A stretch of 64,000 bases of DNA, taken from positions 744,001-808,000 of the forward strand of contig JAHGAU010000002.1 of the NCBI GenBank assembly GCA_019925105.1, read 5' to 3'. Made by a program: the position numbers and the translations under genes. Origin of the DNA: Niebla homalea. Lineage: Eukaryota; Ascomycota; Lecanoromycetes; Lecanorales; Ramalinaceae. The stretch's first letter is position 1; each line of letters opens with the position of its first letter. Positions 23,943 through 37,700 of the stretch are shown piece by piece. Under the pieces are notes generated by a model, which saw nothing but the letters and a program-made list of their open reading frames with translations, did not search any database and was not told the origin of the DNA.

Positions 23943-24214
23943 AACATCAACGCATCGTGCGCAGGACAGCTCGCTCTACGGAGTACGAAACTCGCGGCTT
24001 TCACGTCTGTCCAAAAAGGCGCAGTGATTCTCGGCAGAGCATTGCTAGCCTTGCATAGCGTTTGGCTGTGGAAAGTGATGCCTGCATTATCGTGATGGCT
24101 GGATCTGCGGGAGTTGCCGCGCCGCCTCACTTTAGCTGCCCTCGCTGCCCTTATTACAGATGCAAGCGCGACTTGATTAGCGATGCGTACTTTACGGTAA
24201 GACGTGGTGTTTTT
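23943..24214. promoter_or_regulatory. CLC gene upstream region, squeezed against the AT-rich block
   Basis: Ordinary composition up to about 24,214 and no gene. Any promoter for the CLC gene must fit in about 270 bases or extend into RIP-mutated DNA. Confidence 0.4.
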
Positions 24215-25729
24215 CAGTAATTACACTTACAGGGGTGATTTGCGTCTGACGGCCGTAATTTATGTAATTTATATAAGTAAGCCCGGATAAACCTTATTCC
24301 GGTAATAAATATTATAAATACTATAAATATTAAGGAATCTATTATTAATTAAATATTAATTATATATTTATTTATTATTAATTAATTTATTTATTATTAT
24401 AATACGTTAAATTATTATTATTATAAAAGATTATTAACTTTAAAAAGCTTTTATTAAGCAGCCAGCTTTTTTAAAGCTTAAACCCGACGTATTTCTTATA
24501 AATTCTATAAGAGTTATAAAGATATAATTAATAACGTAATATATATATAAGCTTATTTTTTTAATTATAAAAGTTACCTTTATAATCCTTATAATACTTA
24601 TTATAAAATAATAAAAAAGAAAGAAAGGAACTTAAAATAAGCTTAAAATTAAAAGGATATTACGGTTTTTACGTAATAAATAAAGCCGGTTATATTTTAA
24701 TAAAATAAACTAAGTATTAATCTTTTATTATTTATTAAAAAAAAACTCTTAAATAAGCTTATTTCTTTTACGATATATATTAATGACCGGCCTTTAAGCT
24801 TTTTTAACGAGCCGTATTTAAGGGCCTTAATTAATAAACTGAATTTAACGTAATAAATCCCTTTAAGAAATAGGTTCTTTACCGATTTATTTAATTCCGT
24901 ATATAAGAAAATAAAAGAATTTATAAATAAAATAATTAAAAATAAATAAATTTTAAATTTTATTATTAACGGCTTATTAAATATTAATTATAATTATTTT
25001 ATTAATATTTCCTTTTATACCAATATAGGAGCTCTTTATTTAAAGAATATCTTAATGGACGTTTTAAGGTATAAGGGTTAAAAGCTAATTAATTACTTAA
25101 ATATATAGATTAAAGCTTAATATAATAATAATATTATATATATTAATTTAATTATAACGGATATTAAAAATATTATAAAAACTTTAATTTATATAATCCG
25201 TTTAAAGCCGGAGTAATAATACGTTTTTTAAGCCTTTTATAATAGTTATAATATTTAATTATTAATAAAATATATAAGTAAACTTTTATAATTTAATAAA
25301 TTATTCTTAAAGGCTTAAAAGATTATTATTTTTTTCTGGGCCGCTAATAAATAGCTCGCTATACTTTATAAGATCCAGAAAAGGCTTTATAAACGTCATT
25401 ATTTTTTTATTTTCTTAATATTAATATAATAAAATACTTAATATTAATTTATTAATTCCTTTTTACGTAATAAAAAAGCTTTCTACTTTTAGACCCTTAA
25501 TAATAACGCAGACCGTACTTTAAATAAAATAGTGATTTAATATATTTAAGACTTTACCTTTTAAAATAACCTTAAAGATTTTAAATGAATTCTAAAGCCA
25601 ATCTATAACGCTTAAGTTTAATTTAAAAACCTTTATATTTATTTAAGATTTATATTAATTTATTAATATAAAATTAAAGCTTATTTAAATAACCTTAAAA
25701 GTAATATTATTTTCCGTAATTATTAATAT
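24215..25729 (+). mobile_element. hAT-type (DUF659-like) DNA transposon relic, RIP-mutated and truncated
   Basis: The plus strand of about 24,750-25,720 still reads as a hAT transposase when scattered stops are ignored: FNEPYLRALINKLNL, then RNRFFTDLFNSVYKKIKEFI, LNFIINGLLNIN, KLFLKA.KIIIFFWAANK.LAI and IQKRLYKRHYFFI. These match the order I know for fungal DUF659/BED-finger hAT proteins. The 3' part is missing because element G1 begins at 25,730. The left end should lie near 24,215-24,260, where GTAATTTATGTAATTTATA might be part of a terminal repeat; no partner end is in view. Family call by motif memory only. Confidence 0.55.
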
Positions 25730-26062
25730 TATTAGACTGACTCCGCTGGCGGCACGCCGGCGGGATTAGTAAAGGTAGGTATAGAAGATATAACGTTACG
25801 GTCTGGATACTTAAGTATTACTTTAATAAGTAAATTAATAATAAGATTAATTCTTAAGGAACTTAGAAAGAATTAAGGTATAACCTTTACTTAAGGTAAA
25901 GGTAATAATTACCCCGCTTTACGTTTATTAAGTTATAACTTATAAATAATATATATTAAGGCCGTTATTAAGGCTTTTTATTAAGGCTTAACGGCTTATT
26001 TTAACGTAGCAGTATAACGTATTATTATAGCGCCGGCGTAAAAATAGCGTTAATTATTAATA
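25730..26062 (-). repeat. 3' LTR of gypsy element G1 (333 bp, RIP-mutated)
   Basis: Reads TATTAGACTGACTCCGCTGG at the left and ends ATTATTAATA. It aligns throughout with the intact LTR at 52,022-52,367 by C/T and G/A changes only and lacks one 13-base unit of that copy. A purine run (AAAAAAGGAG on the minus strand) lies just inside at about 26,067-26,077, as expected for the polypurine tract before a 3' LTR. Confidence 0.75.
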
Positions 26063-29000
26063 ATTATCTCCTTTTTTATACGTTAATCTTTAAAGTATAA
26101 AGAGATATATTTAAGATATTAACGTAAAGCCGGTTAAATATAAAGCTTATTAAAAACCTATTATTAAACCCAATAAGAAAAGGGTAAAAAGAAAAAAGTC
26201 CTTAAATATATACGTAAGTATAATAATATCTATTTAATAATAATATAATAAGGGTACTTTACGTTAATAAAGAATTAATATAACTTAAAAAGTTTATTAA
26301 AAACCTTTTTATAAAACTTAATAAAAAAAAATAAATAAGAAAAAAGTCTTTACGGTATTAATTAATAATTACTTAAGGCTTTATTATTAATTTATTACGC
26401 TATAATAAAGATAAGCGTTATTATAAAAACGGTATATAATTATAATAAAGCCTTTATTTTATTTTAAACTTTTTCTTTTTTTTCCTTAATAATTTTAATT
26501 ACTTTTATAAATATAATATATTAAAGGTTTATATAAGTATCTATAAGTTAATATACGTATAACTATATACCTTTATTATTTATATTATTATTATAATAAG
26601 TAACGTTAATATTATATTAACGTTTTATTTACGTTAATAATCCGTTTATTTCATTTATTAATATTATATATAAGTTAATTAATCTTAAGTAATATAACCT
26701 ATATTAATACGTTATTAACGTAAACGTAAATATAATATTAATAATAAATATAATAATATTTTATTTTACCTGCTTTTTATAGGGTAAATTACGTTACGTA
26801 CGTAACCCATTACTTTATTTACGGTATTATTATAAATGATACCCTTCCCGTTATTTCCCCGTAAATATTTTAATACCGTTATACCGCCGTTATTTTAATA
26901 TATATATAGTTCCCGGATTAATTATAGTCCTGGGTAACTTAATAAATATGTAAATATCCTTCAATCGGTATACGGTTTATTAAGGCGTAAGTTTAATATA
27001 TATAAAAACGTAATAAAATCCTTCGGGATTTTAAAGCTTTCCGGTTAAATATTAATTAAACGTTAATTACCGCCGGTTAAACGGAGTATACGTTTTATTA
27101 AGTTATTTTAAAAGTTAAAGGGGAAATATTAATCCTTTAAATTAAGAAAGAAACGTTTACCGTCTACGTTAAAACAGCGGAAAAGGAGGTTATCCGGTTT
27201 AAAGAATAAATAAGTAAATTATAATATAATAATAAAATAATAATATTAATATTTAATAATAAAATCGGCTTAATATAAAGGGTCCGGGCCTTTTATAAGA
27301 GTTAACTTTATCGGGGAGTTATTCCTTATTTCCCGATCTTATATCCGGGGTAAAAAGATAGAATTTTAAGCTTATAATATCCGGTAACTTAAGAAATAAA
27401 AAAGAGGAAGGAGATATAGGTTTTAATTTATTTAAAAAAGAGGAAAAAAAGGTTATATTTTCTTTAATAATGCCGTTAAGAAGGTCGGCCTTAATTTTTA
27501 AGAATAATACCTTAGAATTAAATTAAAAAGCCTTTTTAATAAATAATATTAAAGAAAAACCTTTAATTAAGGCGGAAAAAAAGGTAAAGAAAAAAAGGAA
27601 AAAAAGAATAAAGAGGGTATAACGCTTTTATATTTATTTTTAACTTTATTAATTTATTTATAAGAAAAGAAAGCCCGTATTAATATAAAATTATAAATTA
27701 TTCTTTTATTTTTATACGTTAATATTGTTAAAATTTAACGTTAAATATTAAAATTAATAATATTAAATGTTAAGCGCTTATAATTTATATATTATTAAAA
27801 AGCAATAAAACGGACGATATTATTAAAGTTACCAGTATATTAACGTAAACCCAATAAATATACTTATTAACCTTTTATTATCCTTAATAACTTTACTTCT
27901 TTAATTTTATTTACTTAATAGTGCGTTGGGCGCTTATAATTTAACGTTTATATTTCTTTACCTTTTCCGGTATTATCGCGGCTATTATTAAAACCATTTT
28001 TATTAATTATAATATTATAATAAAGATAATTATTTCCGTAACGTTAACTTATCCGCGTACGTAATACTTATAATAAGTAAAATTATTAATTAAAGTTTAA
28101 ACTCTAATAATTTTACGGAAGGATAACGTATAAGGGTTAAATAATTATAGTATTAATTATATATATAGTTATTAATTATATATATAACCTTTACCGTTAC
28201 GGTATTATAATTTTATTTACGTTTCCTTTTATTCCGTATTATTTTATTATATTATTCCCGTAATTCTTAAAAGTACTTTAAGTTTATTTCCGGTACTTAT
28301 TAATTATATTTAAAGCTTTAATTAACTTATTTAACTTAATATTAAACGCTTTTTTTATTTTTAATTTTATTAATAATTTCTTTAATTATTTATTCCTTTT
28401 TACTATTAATTAATTCGGGTATTTATATTATAGTTTTTACCGTTTAATCGCCGGCGTAAGTATAATAAAACTTTAAAAAAGATATATAAATAATAAAATA
28501 AATTTAATAAATAATAAAGAAAAAAAAATAATACGTTTACGTTTTAATTTTATTATTAATTCTAAAGGGTTTTATAAATCGGGGCATAAGCTTTTTACTT
28601 AATTACTTTAATTTAAGGTTTTTAATATTTAATATTATTAAATCGTTAATATTATATAACTTTAATTTATATTTTTTATTATATATTTTTTAAGTTAATT
28701 TAATAATATAACGTTATTAATCCGTTAATATTAATTGTATTTTATATAATATTTTAACTTTATCTTTTATTATAAGTATTTTTTCTTTTATAAGTTTATC
28801 CTTAAGTTTAAAATAAATATTTAGATTATAATTATATATTATTATAAAGGGACTATAATTTAAAGTTAAATATTCTGAGTTTATATAAATAAATTGTTGG
28901 TGTATGGACCAAAAAGTGTGATAATGTATGAATGATGATTCTACCTGAAGGATGGGAGCATCATAAGGATGCCTGTCCTCTACGTACAAATGGTGTCCTA

Positions 29001-29700
29001 CACCTATCAATGCTCCCATGCATGCATGCTGCATATAACATAAATTCAGTTAAAAGGAATAATTTTACTTAATTCATTTATTTAAAGTTAATAAAGGTCC
29101 TTAAATATTATTTAAAGTTTTAATTTTAACGTTTTATTTAATTATTTATTTACGGGTAAAAAGCGGTATTTAGTTTACGCTTTATTTTTATATGGTAATA
29201 TATTAAACCCCAGAATTTATTAATAAATAAAAACCTCCGGTTAATTATAATTTTAACCGGCGTATTATAATATAATATAATTTCTTTAAAGAAGAAATCC
29301 ATTAATATAATAATATTAATTTATTTTATAATAAAAAGGTATTTATATATCTTTATATATTTATTTATAATTATTAAAATTAAATTATAAACGTTACTTT
29401 TAACCTTACTTACGGGTAAGCCGGTAATAAAGTCCATATTAAATTCTTTCTAGGATACGGCCGGTTAAGGGAGTAAAGTAAATTCGCCATAAAAGCAATA
29501 ACGCGGTACCTTAATCCTTTAATAAATATCGTACGTTTTAATATAATTATTAACCTGAGCTTTTAAACCGTTTTAATGATATTTACGGGTTAAAAGCTTA
29601 TACGTTTTTTCAGCTTTAAAGTAGCTTATTAATAAATTATTATAATATTTATTAATTAACTCTTTTCTAACCGCTTTATCGCGGGGGACGTATATATAGC
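26063..29700 (-). mobile_element. Ty3/gypsy element G1, 3' internal part (integrase end), RIP-mutated
   Basis: Bases about 27,780-29,700 are the reverse complement of 56,110-57,865 in G2. Near 29,430 the minus strand reads DFITGLP.SKVK, the start of the integrase core, and the region runs towards the 3' LTR. The 26,063-27,780 part has no counterpart in G2, which is cut short there; it is low-complexity and unrecognised. A Y-family solo LTR interrupts it at 28,895, and it is broken at 29,701 by element Y1. All frames carry stops. Confidence 0.7.
28895..29040 (-). repeat. Solo LTR of gypsy family Y (146 bp) with 5-bp target duplication
   Basis: The element reads TGTTGGTGTATGGACC at its left end and GCATATAACA at its right, with TG..CA ends. 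It is flanked by TAAAT on both sides. The homologous G2 sequence near 56,751 has a single copy of this pentamer (ATTTA on the opposite strand) and no insert, so the empty site is preserved. It is much less RIP-mutated than its surroundings. A 105-codon open frame through it is fortuitous. Confidence 0.9.
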
Positions 29701-29838
29701 TGTTGGTGTATGGACCAAAAAGTGTGATAATATATGAATAATGATTCTACCTGAAGGATGGGAGCATCATAAGGATGCCTGTCCTTTACGTACAAAGGGT
29801 GTCCTATACCTATCAATGCTCTTATGCTGCATATAATA
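29701..29838 (-). repeat. 3' LTR of gypsy element Y1 (138 bp)
   Basis: Same start TGTTGGTGTATGG as the solo LTR, ending ATATAATA, with an 8-base deletion in the CATG-rich part. The internal region to its right is shared with Y3 and Y4, while the G1 sequence to its left is not, which fixes the boundary. Confidence 0.85.
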
Positions 29839-31469
29839 AATGCCACCAAAAGAAAAAAGGCCACTGCCTACAGTAGCGTTTACCTTAATATACCAATATA
29901 AATATTAATGTCCAATAATATATTATATTCTTTATATCTTATGTTTTTATATTAAAATCTTACCCAATTTTGCGGGGGCGGCCGCGATTACGCTTAAGAC
30001 GGAGCGTACGAAAAGTACCGGTAAACGATAAGGGTATTACTTTAATAAACGCCAATAATAAAATAATATAAAATCTATTATAGCGGGTAATAATAACGTT
30101 ATTAAATTCAGGATACGTAATATAAAATTCACGTAGTAAATTTAGGTATAATTCTGATAACGGAAGCTTATTATTATATTCTATATTTTAAGTAACTTAT
30201 TTAATTAAGTATTTATTATCTTTTTCTTTATAAATAATCCTTTTAATAATATATTCCTTTTTATTCTTAGAATTTATTTTAAGTATAGGCGGCGCGTTAC
30301 GGTTAAATTATCTATTAAAAGGGTTTTTTATTAAATTATTAATTAACTTAAATATATTAATTAAAATAATTAATATTATCTTAATATTAACGGATAATTT
30401 AAGCTTATATATAAGGTAATTAATCTTCTTAATAATAGGGAAAGGTCCGGTATATTATTAATATAGCTTATGGTTTTTAATGCCGAAGATATTATATTTA
30501 TAATATAATTTTAAATAGATTAAATTATTAATATTAAATTAAATTAACTTATAACTTTAATTATACCGGAATTTAACTATTATTTATATAAATTCCAATA
30601 CGTTTTATATTTCTTTATAATTTTATAATTAAAGTATATTATACTTAAAAATTAAAGAGGTTATTAAAAAATTTAAGGGGTTACGGATATTTATATTATA
30701 ATAAATTTTATTTAAAATAAATTTAATTAACGTTAATTTTAAATTATTTAAAATACTTTAAATATATAGGATAATATTTATTTAATTATAATCCGGATAT
30801 ATAATTATAAAGTAATATAATATAATTTTAATTATTTAATTAATCCGTTTTAATTAACCGTTAATTTAAGGGTAATATATATTAAACGTAAGAATATAAG
30901 TATTTATTTCTTTAAATATAAATTTCTAAAATATAAAAATAAATTTACGATCTTTATTTAATATAATATTAAAGGGAATATTTTAGTTTTATTTTATTAA
31001 TTTTATTAATAATAATTTTACTTAATTATTAACCTTAAATTTAATATTACCGGGGAATAAAAGTACCTGCTTAAAAAACTTATCGGTAACAATAAAAAGT
31101 ATATCGTAATTATATTAATTTAATAAAGCGATAATAAAGTTTATATAAATAATATAAAAGATAATTAATAAGCTTAAAATTAATTAAAATAATTTATAAG
31201 GTATATGCTTTTTAATTTAATTTAAGCTATATTTAAGGTAATACGCAATATATTTCTATAGCTATTTATTTAATTTAAATAAATATATTAAGTTTATTAA
31301 TTTATCGTAAAATCGGTTAAAGTTATTATATAATAAATTATTATATACTTATTAAAAGATTATCCTTTTAAGTTTATTAAGTATATATAATCGTAATAAA
31401 TAATTAACGGATTCTAGATTATAAATAAAGCCGTCCTTTAATATAAAGTATAATTTAATTTTTATATTT
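29839..31469 (-). mobile_element. Element Y1, 3' internal part: integrase C-terminus and chromodomain relic
   Basis: Read on the minus strand, about 30,550-30,150 gives GPFPIIKKINYLIYKLKLS and then YIIERI, NKYLIKWL and a downstream LPLSELY, which is the integrase tail followed by a chromodomain (E-x-I-x-x.., YL(I/V)KWxGY). That makes Y a chromovirus-type Ty3/gypsy element on the minus strand. The same blocks recur at about 58,320-58,700 (Y3) and 63,010-63,400 (Y4). Interrupted by element Z at 31,470. Confidence 0.75.
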
Positions 31470-31719
31470 TGGAAAGGGGGAGAGCATGGAAGACACTAAA
31501 CTTGAGGATGGGTGCATAAAGGAAGGGAAACATTAAAAGGGCTGATTAAGGGTGGAATCGATTCGTATATACCTGAAAAAGGAAAGGTATAACGGATTAC
31601 GATAATAAGTAACCTATACCTTACCAACTTATATAAGGGCTATGGTTTATTTTCAATTATACTTTATTATTATTTGCTATTTTATCATTTTTACTTTTTT
31701 CTTCCTTTTTATTTTTTCT
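31470..31719 (+). repeat. 5' LTR of Z (250 bp)
   Basis: Begins TGGAAAGGGGGAGAGCATGG and ends TTTTTTCT. The outer half keeps its G and C; the inner half is C-to-T mutated relative to the 3' LTR. The end is CT rather than the usual CA, and the boundary may be shifted by one base (target TATTT or ATTTT). Confidence 0.88.
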
Positions 31720-34700
31720 GGCGGTCCTAGGAAGGCATTTATTTGCTTATATATATTAAGGAATTCAGTCTGATTATACGATTTAATCGTAAATAACTTA
31801 TTGGGCCTTTTCCTTAATTAACGGCAGTAAAAACTATAAAGATATTATAAAGAATTGACCTTTATTATTATTATATTATATATATATAATAAAAGTAATA
31901 AGCTATAAATTCATATATATTCATAAAATATCCTTAATTATTACTTACTTATTAAATAAACATTAAAATCGAGAAAAATAAAGGTATTTAAGTAACCCTT
32001 TTCTAGGTACCCTTATTCGGATATTCTTATTATTACCTATGATTAATACGGGGACCCCGTTCGTATATATCGGTAAAACATTATTAATATTTATTAATTA
32101 ATTATTAACTATTAAAAATTAAGAAATAAAAAAAAACGATAGCTTTTTTAAAGCGCCTTAATTATAAAAAGATAATAATACCCTTTATATTAACGACGGG
32201 CTTAAACTTTAATTAAGAAATAATTATATATATTACCGGATATTTTAAATTATCGTTAAGGAAATTACGGCTTATATATTAATATAAGCCGCTTTCTTAA
32301 AATAAAAGAAATTAAAGTAATTAAAGAAAAAAAATAGAAAAAAATCAGTTACCTTAAATAACGTAAAATTATTATTTAATAATTAACGATTATAATAACC
32401 GAAATATAAAACTTATTAAGTTAATACGAATAATTAAACCCGATTAAATCGTAAATCTTATTAAATTATCCTGAGTAATTAAACCGTAAGTCTTATAGGA
32501 TGATTCCGAGTAATTAACTTATTTATTATAAGTAAAACTCCTTAATTTAATTCGGAATATTATATATATTCTTTAGAGACGTAAAGTTAATCTTAAAGAT
32601 TATCTTATACCGGGTACCTGATCTTTTAAGACCCGTAAATAATACCGGGCATTTCGATATTAATAAATATATAAGACTTTTTAATAATTATTAAAATAAC
32701 TGAATTAAACCGTATATCTTAACGATAAAGGTAATAAAAATAAAATTCCTTAATAAGGCTTAAATAATCGTATATATTTCTTAAAAAGATATTTCTTATT
32801 GGAACGTAAATTATTAAGCTAAAAGTTACTTAGGCGGTAATTAGGTTTTAGATTATTTATAAAGGTTTAAACCGGTCTTTAGAATTCTTAAGAAATAACC
32901 GTAGACTATATAATACGTTAACCGAATACAATAAACTTTTTATTTCGAATTATAAATTAAGCGATTAAGAATCGAAAAACCAGAAAATAAACCAGGAAAG
33001 TAAATAATAAAAAGAAGTAAGTAATAAAATTAATTAAAAGAATTAATAAAAAAGAATAAAGATAAATATACTTATAATAATAATTATATCGTATATATAT
33101 TAAAAATATTAATAATAACCTATATCGGTTATTAACGCGAGACTTATTTAATCTAATAATACCCTCCTTAAGGCTCTTTTATATAAAAAATAAAAAAGAT
33201 TAAAATAAATAATTAAAACTTACTTTAATTTAAAAAAGAAATACAGACTTATAATAAAATATAATTTATATATACTTATATAATAACCTAAGAGATTAAA
33301 AGGACCCCTATTAACGTTTTACGATTATATATTAATTTAACCCTTTCCTTAAAAAAAAAAAATAAAAAAAATAAAAATAAAATATAGTTACTCGGAATAA
33401 CCGTAAACCCCTTTCTTTAAAATACCCTTATTAATACTGGTAATATATTAACGATAATATATTTTATTTTATATATATCTTAATATCCTTAAAATAAGAA
33501 AAATAAAGTTAAATATTATTATATAAATTAAGGTATTAATTACGGTATTATTATTTTTTTTATTATTACTTTATTTCCTTTATTAAAAAAAGCATATATT
33601 TTTTTACTTTATATTAAATGAAAAATAAAGAAAATCAGGATAAATTTATATAAATTACGGGGCCATCCCGTATTCATTAATAGTTATAAATATTATTAAA
33701 GACTACTTAATAATAAACCTTATTAACCTTTTTTTAAGGAGTAACGAAATATTATTAAGAATCCCTTAATCCCTTAAATTTAAAGGGGAATTAATTAATA
33801 TATATAAAATAAAGGAAATACTTAAATAATTCTAAGTATCCTCTTTAATAATAATAATAAAGTTAGATATAAAAAAAGACTTAATAATATCATTAATAAT
33901 CCTAGCTTTTACCTTAAAATCATCGGAAACTTTATAATAAAGAATTATAATATAACTTGGGATTAAGATTTTATTTTATAAATTAAAAAAATTAAACGAA
34001 TAAGAAAATAAACTAAATAATATATAAAAATAAATTTATAATATATAAAAAAAGATCGGGAAAGATACTTTCCTTAATTAATAAATAAATACGATAAATA
34101 TAAGACTTAAAGGAGATATAGCGTATTAAATAAAGTAATTAGAAATTAAAGTTTTACTTATAAATAAAGTAATAAATAACGTTATAAAAGAAAATATAAA
34201 GAACTTTTAAAAACTATTAAATTAAGAATTCCTAAAATTAAATCCTAATAACCTTATAAAGTAAACGGTAAATAATATTAAAGTATTATTTTAAGGAATT
34301 AATTTTATTTTTAATTATTATAAATATATACTCCGTATTATATATAACTTAAACGGAAAAAATATTAAACCCGGAAAATCGGAGAATATAATAAATAAAA
34401 TAATTAAATATATATTGAAAAATATAATTAATTATTTTAAGAATAATTTAATAAATATAGAACTCCGTAAACGTTTAATAGAGGACGTATATAAAAAGCT
34501 TAATCTTTATAAAGTATATTTTAAAGTAAAACGGATTACGGAAAAAAAAAAAAAAAAGCGGGAGCTTAAGAAAGAAAAAAAGGATAAAAAGGCGAATCTT
34601 AAAGCTTAAATATTTATAAATTAATTAAGTTATATAAATAGAGACCTTTAAGAAATTACGTTAAGGATAAATCTAATATATATTAATTACGACGGAATTA

Positions 34701-37700
34701 TATAAATATTATAAGTAAAAAGAACATAATAAATTAAATACCCTTAAAATTATATAAATAAAAGGTTTTAAGACGTTTTAATAATATAAATAGCATTAAT
34801 ATAATTATTATAAATAATATTACCTTAATAATTTAAGTACTAGAATTAATTTTAAAATCTATTTTAATAGAATATTAATAATTAAGCGGAAAATATAAAT
34901 TAAGGGCCGTAAAATTATTAATAGAATTCATATATTAATTAAAATATTAAACGAAACAATTAATTTATTTTAAGATTATTTAATTTAATTAAGTTTAAAA
35001 ACTTTTATATTAATAGTTTTAAATCGTTTAATATAAGATTATATTTTATTTACTATAAGTATTATAATATATTCTTAACGGAGGAATATATAAGCTATAA
35101 ATAGGGATATAACGGAGGTAACGTAAGTTTCGATAAAAAAAAATATATATAAAAAAAGGATTAAAACCGTAAAAACGGCCGTTATAATACGGATTATTAA
35201 TTATTATTATTACCTATAACCGTACCGCTTACCGATTAATTAAACATATTAATAAATATAATAACCATCGCTTTAACTATATAGGAAAAAAGAAAAGTCC
35301 TTAATGAAATTAATAATAAAAGAGCTATTGATAACTTTAATTACGAAGTTATTATTATAAAAGAAGGATACCCCTTTAATAAGGACGTTAACTATAAAGT
35401 GGGCATAATAGTAAATATAACTACGAAGTAATAACGAATTAAAAATAACGATTTAAAAGAAGGAATTAAGCTCGTATAAATTAAAAAGTAAATAAAGGGG
35501 AAGCCGAAGGGAAAAGTGAAAATTAGGAGAAAGAAAGAACTTTAATAAATTATTAAATTATTAAGGGAGTAAACCTTAAACGTTAAACGGATCTTATTAA
35601 TTAATAATATCATATTCCTTATAATATATTTAATATAACTTTTATTATATTTTAAAAAAGAAATAAACCGATTTATAAAGAATATATTAAATTTTAACCG
35701 TATATATTATAAAAAGATTATAATTATTAAGGAAGTTCCCGAGAATAACGGAAAAAAGATATAAAAAATAATTTAGAATAAATAACTTAAGATTAATAAT
35801 ATCGTAATTATAAGCTTAAGATGAAATTTTAAAGTTATACTTAATAAGAATAAGTAAATATACTTTATAAAGGTAATAATTATTTATTAGCCGGAATAAA
35901 TAAGTAAATTACTTAATATAAAAGCCGATTAAGGATCGGATATTATTATAATTAATCCAAGTATAATAAGGGAATTACGGATAAAAAAAAACCTTTAAAA
36001 TTGCTTAAAGTTAATTACTTAAATATATTAATAATAAACGGAGATTATATATTACTTTATATATGGGTTATATTTAATATTTAAGTTATAAAAATAACCA
36101 AATTGATATAAGTATTTATAATATTAAAAAATAATTTAAATTATAATATCTTACTGGGACTTTTATAATTAAAGTCAGTTACGGTTAACTTTAAGATTTA
36201 AATAAAGATATTAAAGATTAAAGATATTATTTATAAAGAAAATATTTAATTACTTAAACCTTAAATATACTTATTAAGTAAAATGCGTTAAAAGCCGGTA
36301 TATAAGAAATTATATTATAAGAACGTAATAATATTAAAAGAAGAAATTAAATTAAATTTATTTAAATATAAAAATAATAAAAAAAGCTTAAAGATTAAAT
36401 TAAAAAATAAAAAGAATAATTAAAATTAATAAATTATAGGAAAAAAAGAAGTCCAAAAAGTAAAATCGGCTTTAAGGGCGTATATTTTAACGATTAATTA
36501 ATAAAAGAAAAAAGGTATATTCGTATACTTAAGGAGAAAAAAAAATATATAAAAGATAATCGGAATAAGTGGGGGAAGACTAGGAGCAAGTTGGAGCGGT
36601 AAAACGGGGTAAAAGAAATAAGTTAAATAAAAAGTAAATATAAACGGTTAAGTAAGGGTTTAAAAGAATTAGAAGGGATAAAACGATAATAAGAGTACTT
36701 AAGAAACAATAAAGAAGCTTAAAAGTATTAAGGAGACGATACGGGAATTAAGGAGGATACGGTAGATAGTCCGATTAATAATTTAAAACCAGAAATAAGC
36801 TTTATTTTATATTAATAATAATTTATTAAATAAAAGCGGAAGATAATTAAATTTATAGATTTAATACTTAATAAAATAAATAAAAAGATAATATAATATT
36901 TAAAGTTATTATTTATTACGTAAAATAGCATTAAACGGTATAAAGAATATATAGTATATAAAGAAAAGGCGATATTAATTAAATTAATAATATTTATAAT
37001 AATAAAAACGGACAATTATATATATTAAAAAAACAGTAAATAACTTAAAAAAGCTAATAATAAGAAGAAAAAAGCTATATATTATAATAATATAAAGAAG
37101 AAAATAAAGTAAATAAAAGGTAAAGATAATAAGAATTGCTTATTTATTATAGAAAGTATAATCCTAGGAATTAAATAACTTAATAACTTAATAATTTATT
37201 AAGGATTATTAAAATATAAATACGGTACTTATTAAATCTATTTAAAATATATATATAAAATAACGGATAAATTAACTTTAAAACTATAAAATAAGGAAAT
37301 AAATATTAAAATAAAATTATTATAAGTTATATTCTTAACGGATAAAAAAATAATAAAAAGAAAAATCGATACTTTAAAGTTATATAAAAAGCTATAAGTA
37401 TAAATAAAGGAAGAAGGTATTATATTGAAAAATATTATTTTAAATAATTAAATATAATTTAAAATACTTTAAGTACTATAAACGTATAAGGATATAAGCA
37501 TAAAAGAATTATATAAGATCCCCGTAACGGACTTACTCCTATATAGAATAATATTAAGATTAAAGATTAAGTTATATAAAGTTATTATTAAAAAACTATT
37601 AAATAATAAGGAATAATAGCTTAAGACGATTATATAATAAGGAATTAAATTAAATATATATAAGAAATATATATAAATAAATAAACGAGTAAATATATAA
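31720..37700 (+). other. Z internal 5' region (expected gag and beginning of pol), unreadable
   Basis: About 6 kb of RIP-degraded sequence between the 5' LTR and the RT relic. A gag and protease should be here by position, but I cannot align any motif. Open frames such as the Lys-rich one at 34,415-34,609 are by-products of AT-rich composition. Confidence 0.4.

Noticed and set aside
28717..29034. 105-codon frame, and a similar 62-codon one at 29,676-29,864
   Set aside because: Both run through copies of the Y-family LTR, so they are by-products of the repeat and not genes.
28895..29040. A SINE or other short independent element
   Set aside because: The same 146-bp sequence forms the end of Y elements next to their internal region and has TG..CA ends with a 5-base duplication, as an LTR does.
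34415..37015. Lys- and Ile/Asn-rich open frames in the AT block
   Set aside because: They arise from base composition inside RIP-degraded element Z and do not follow its coding frames.
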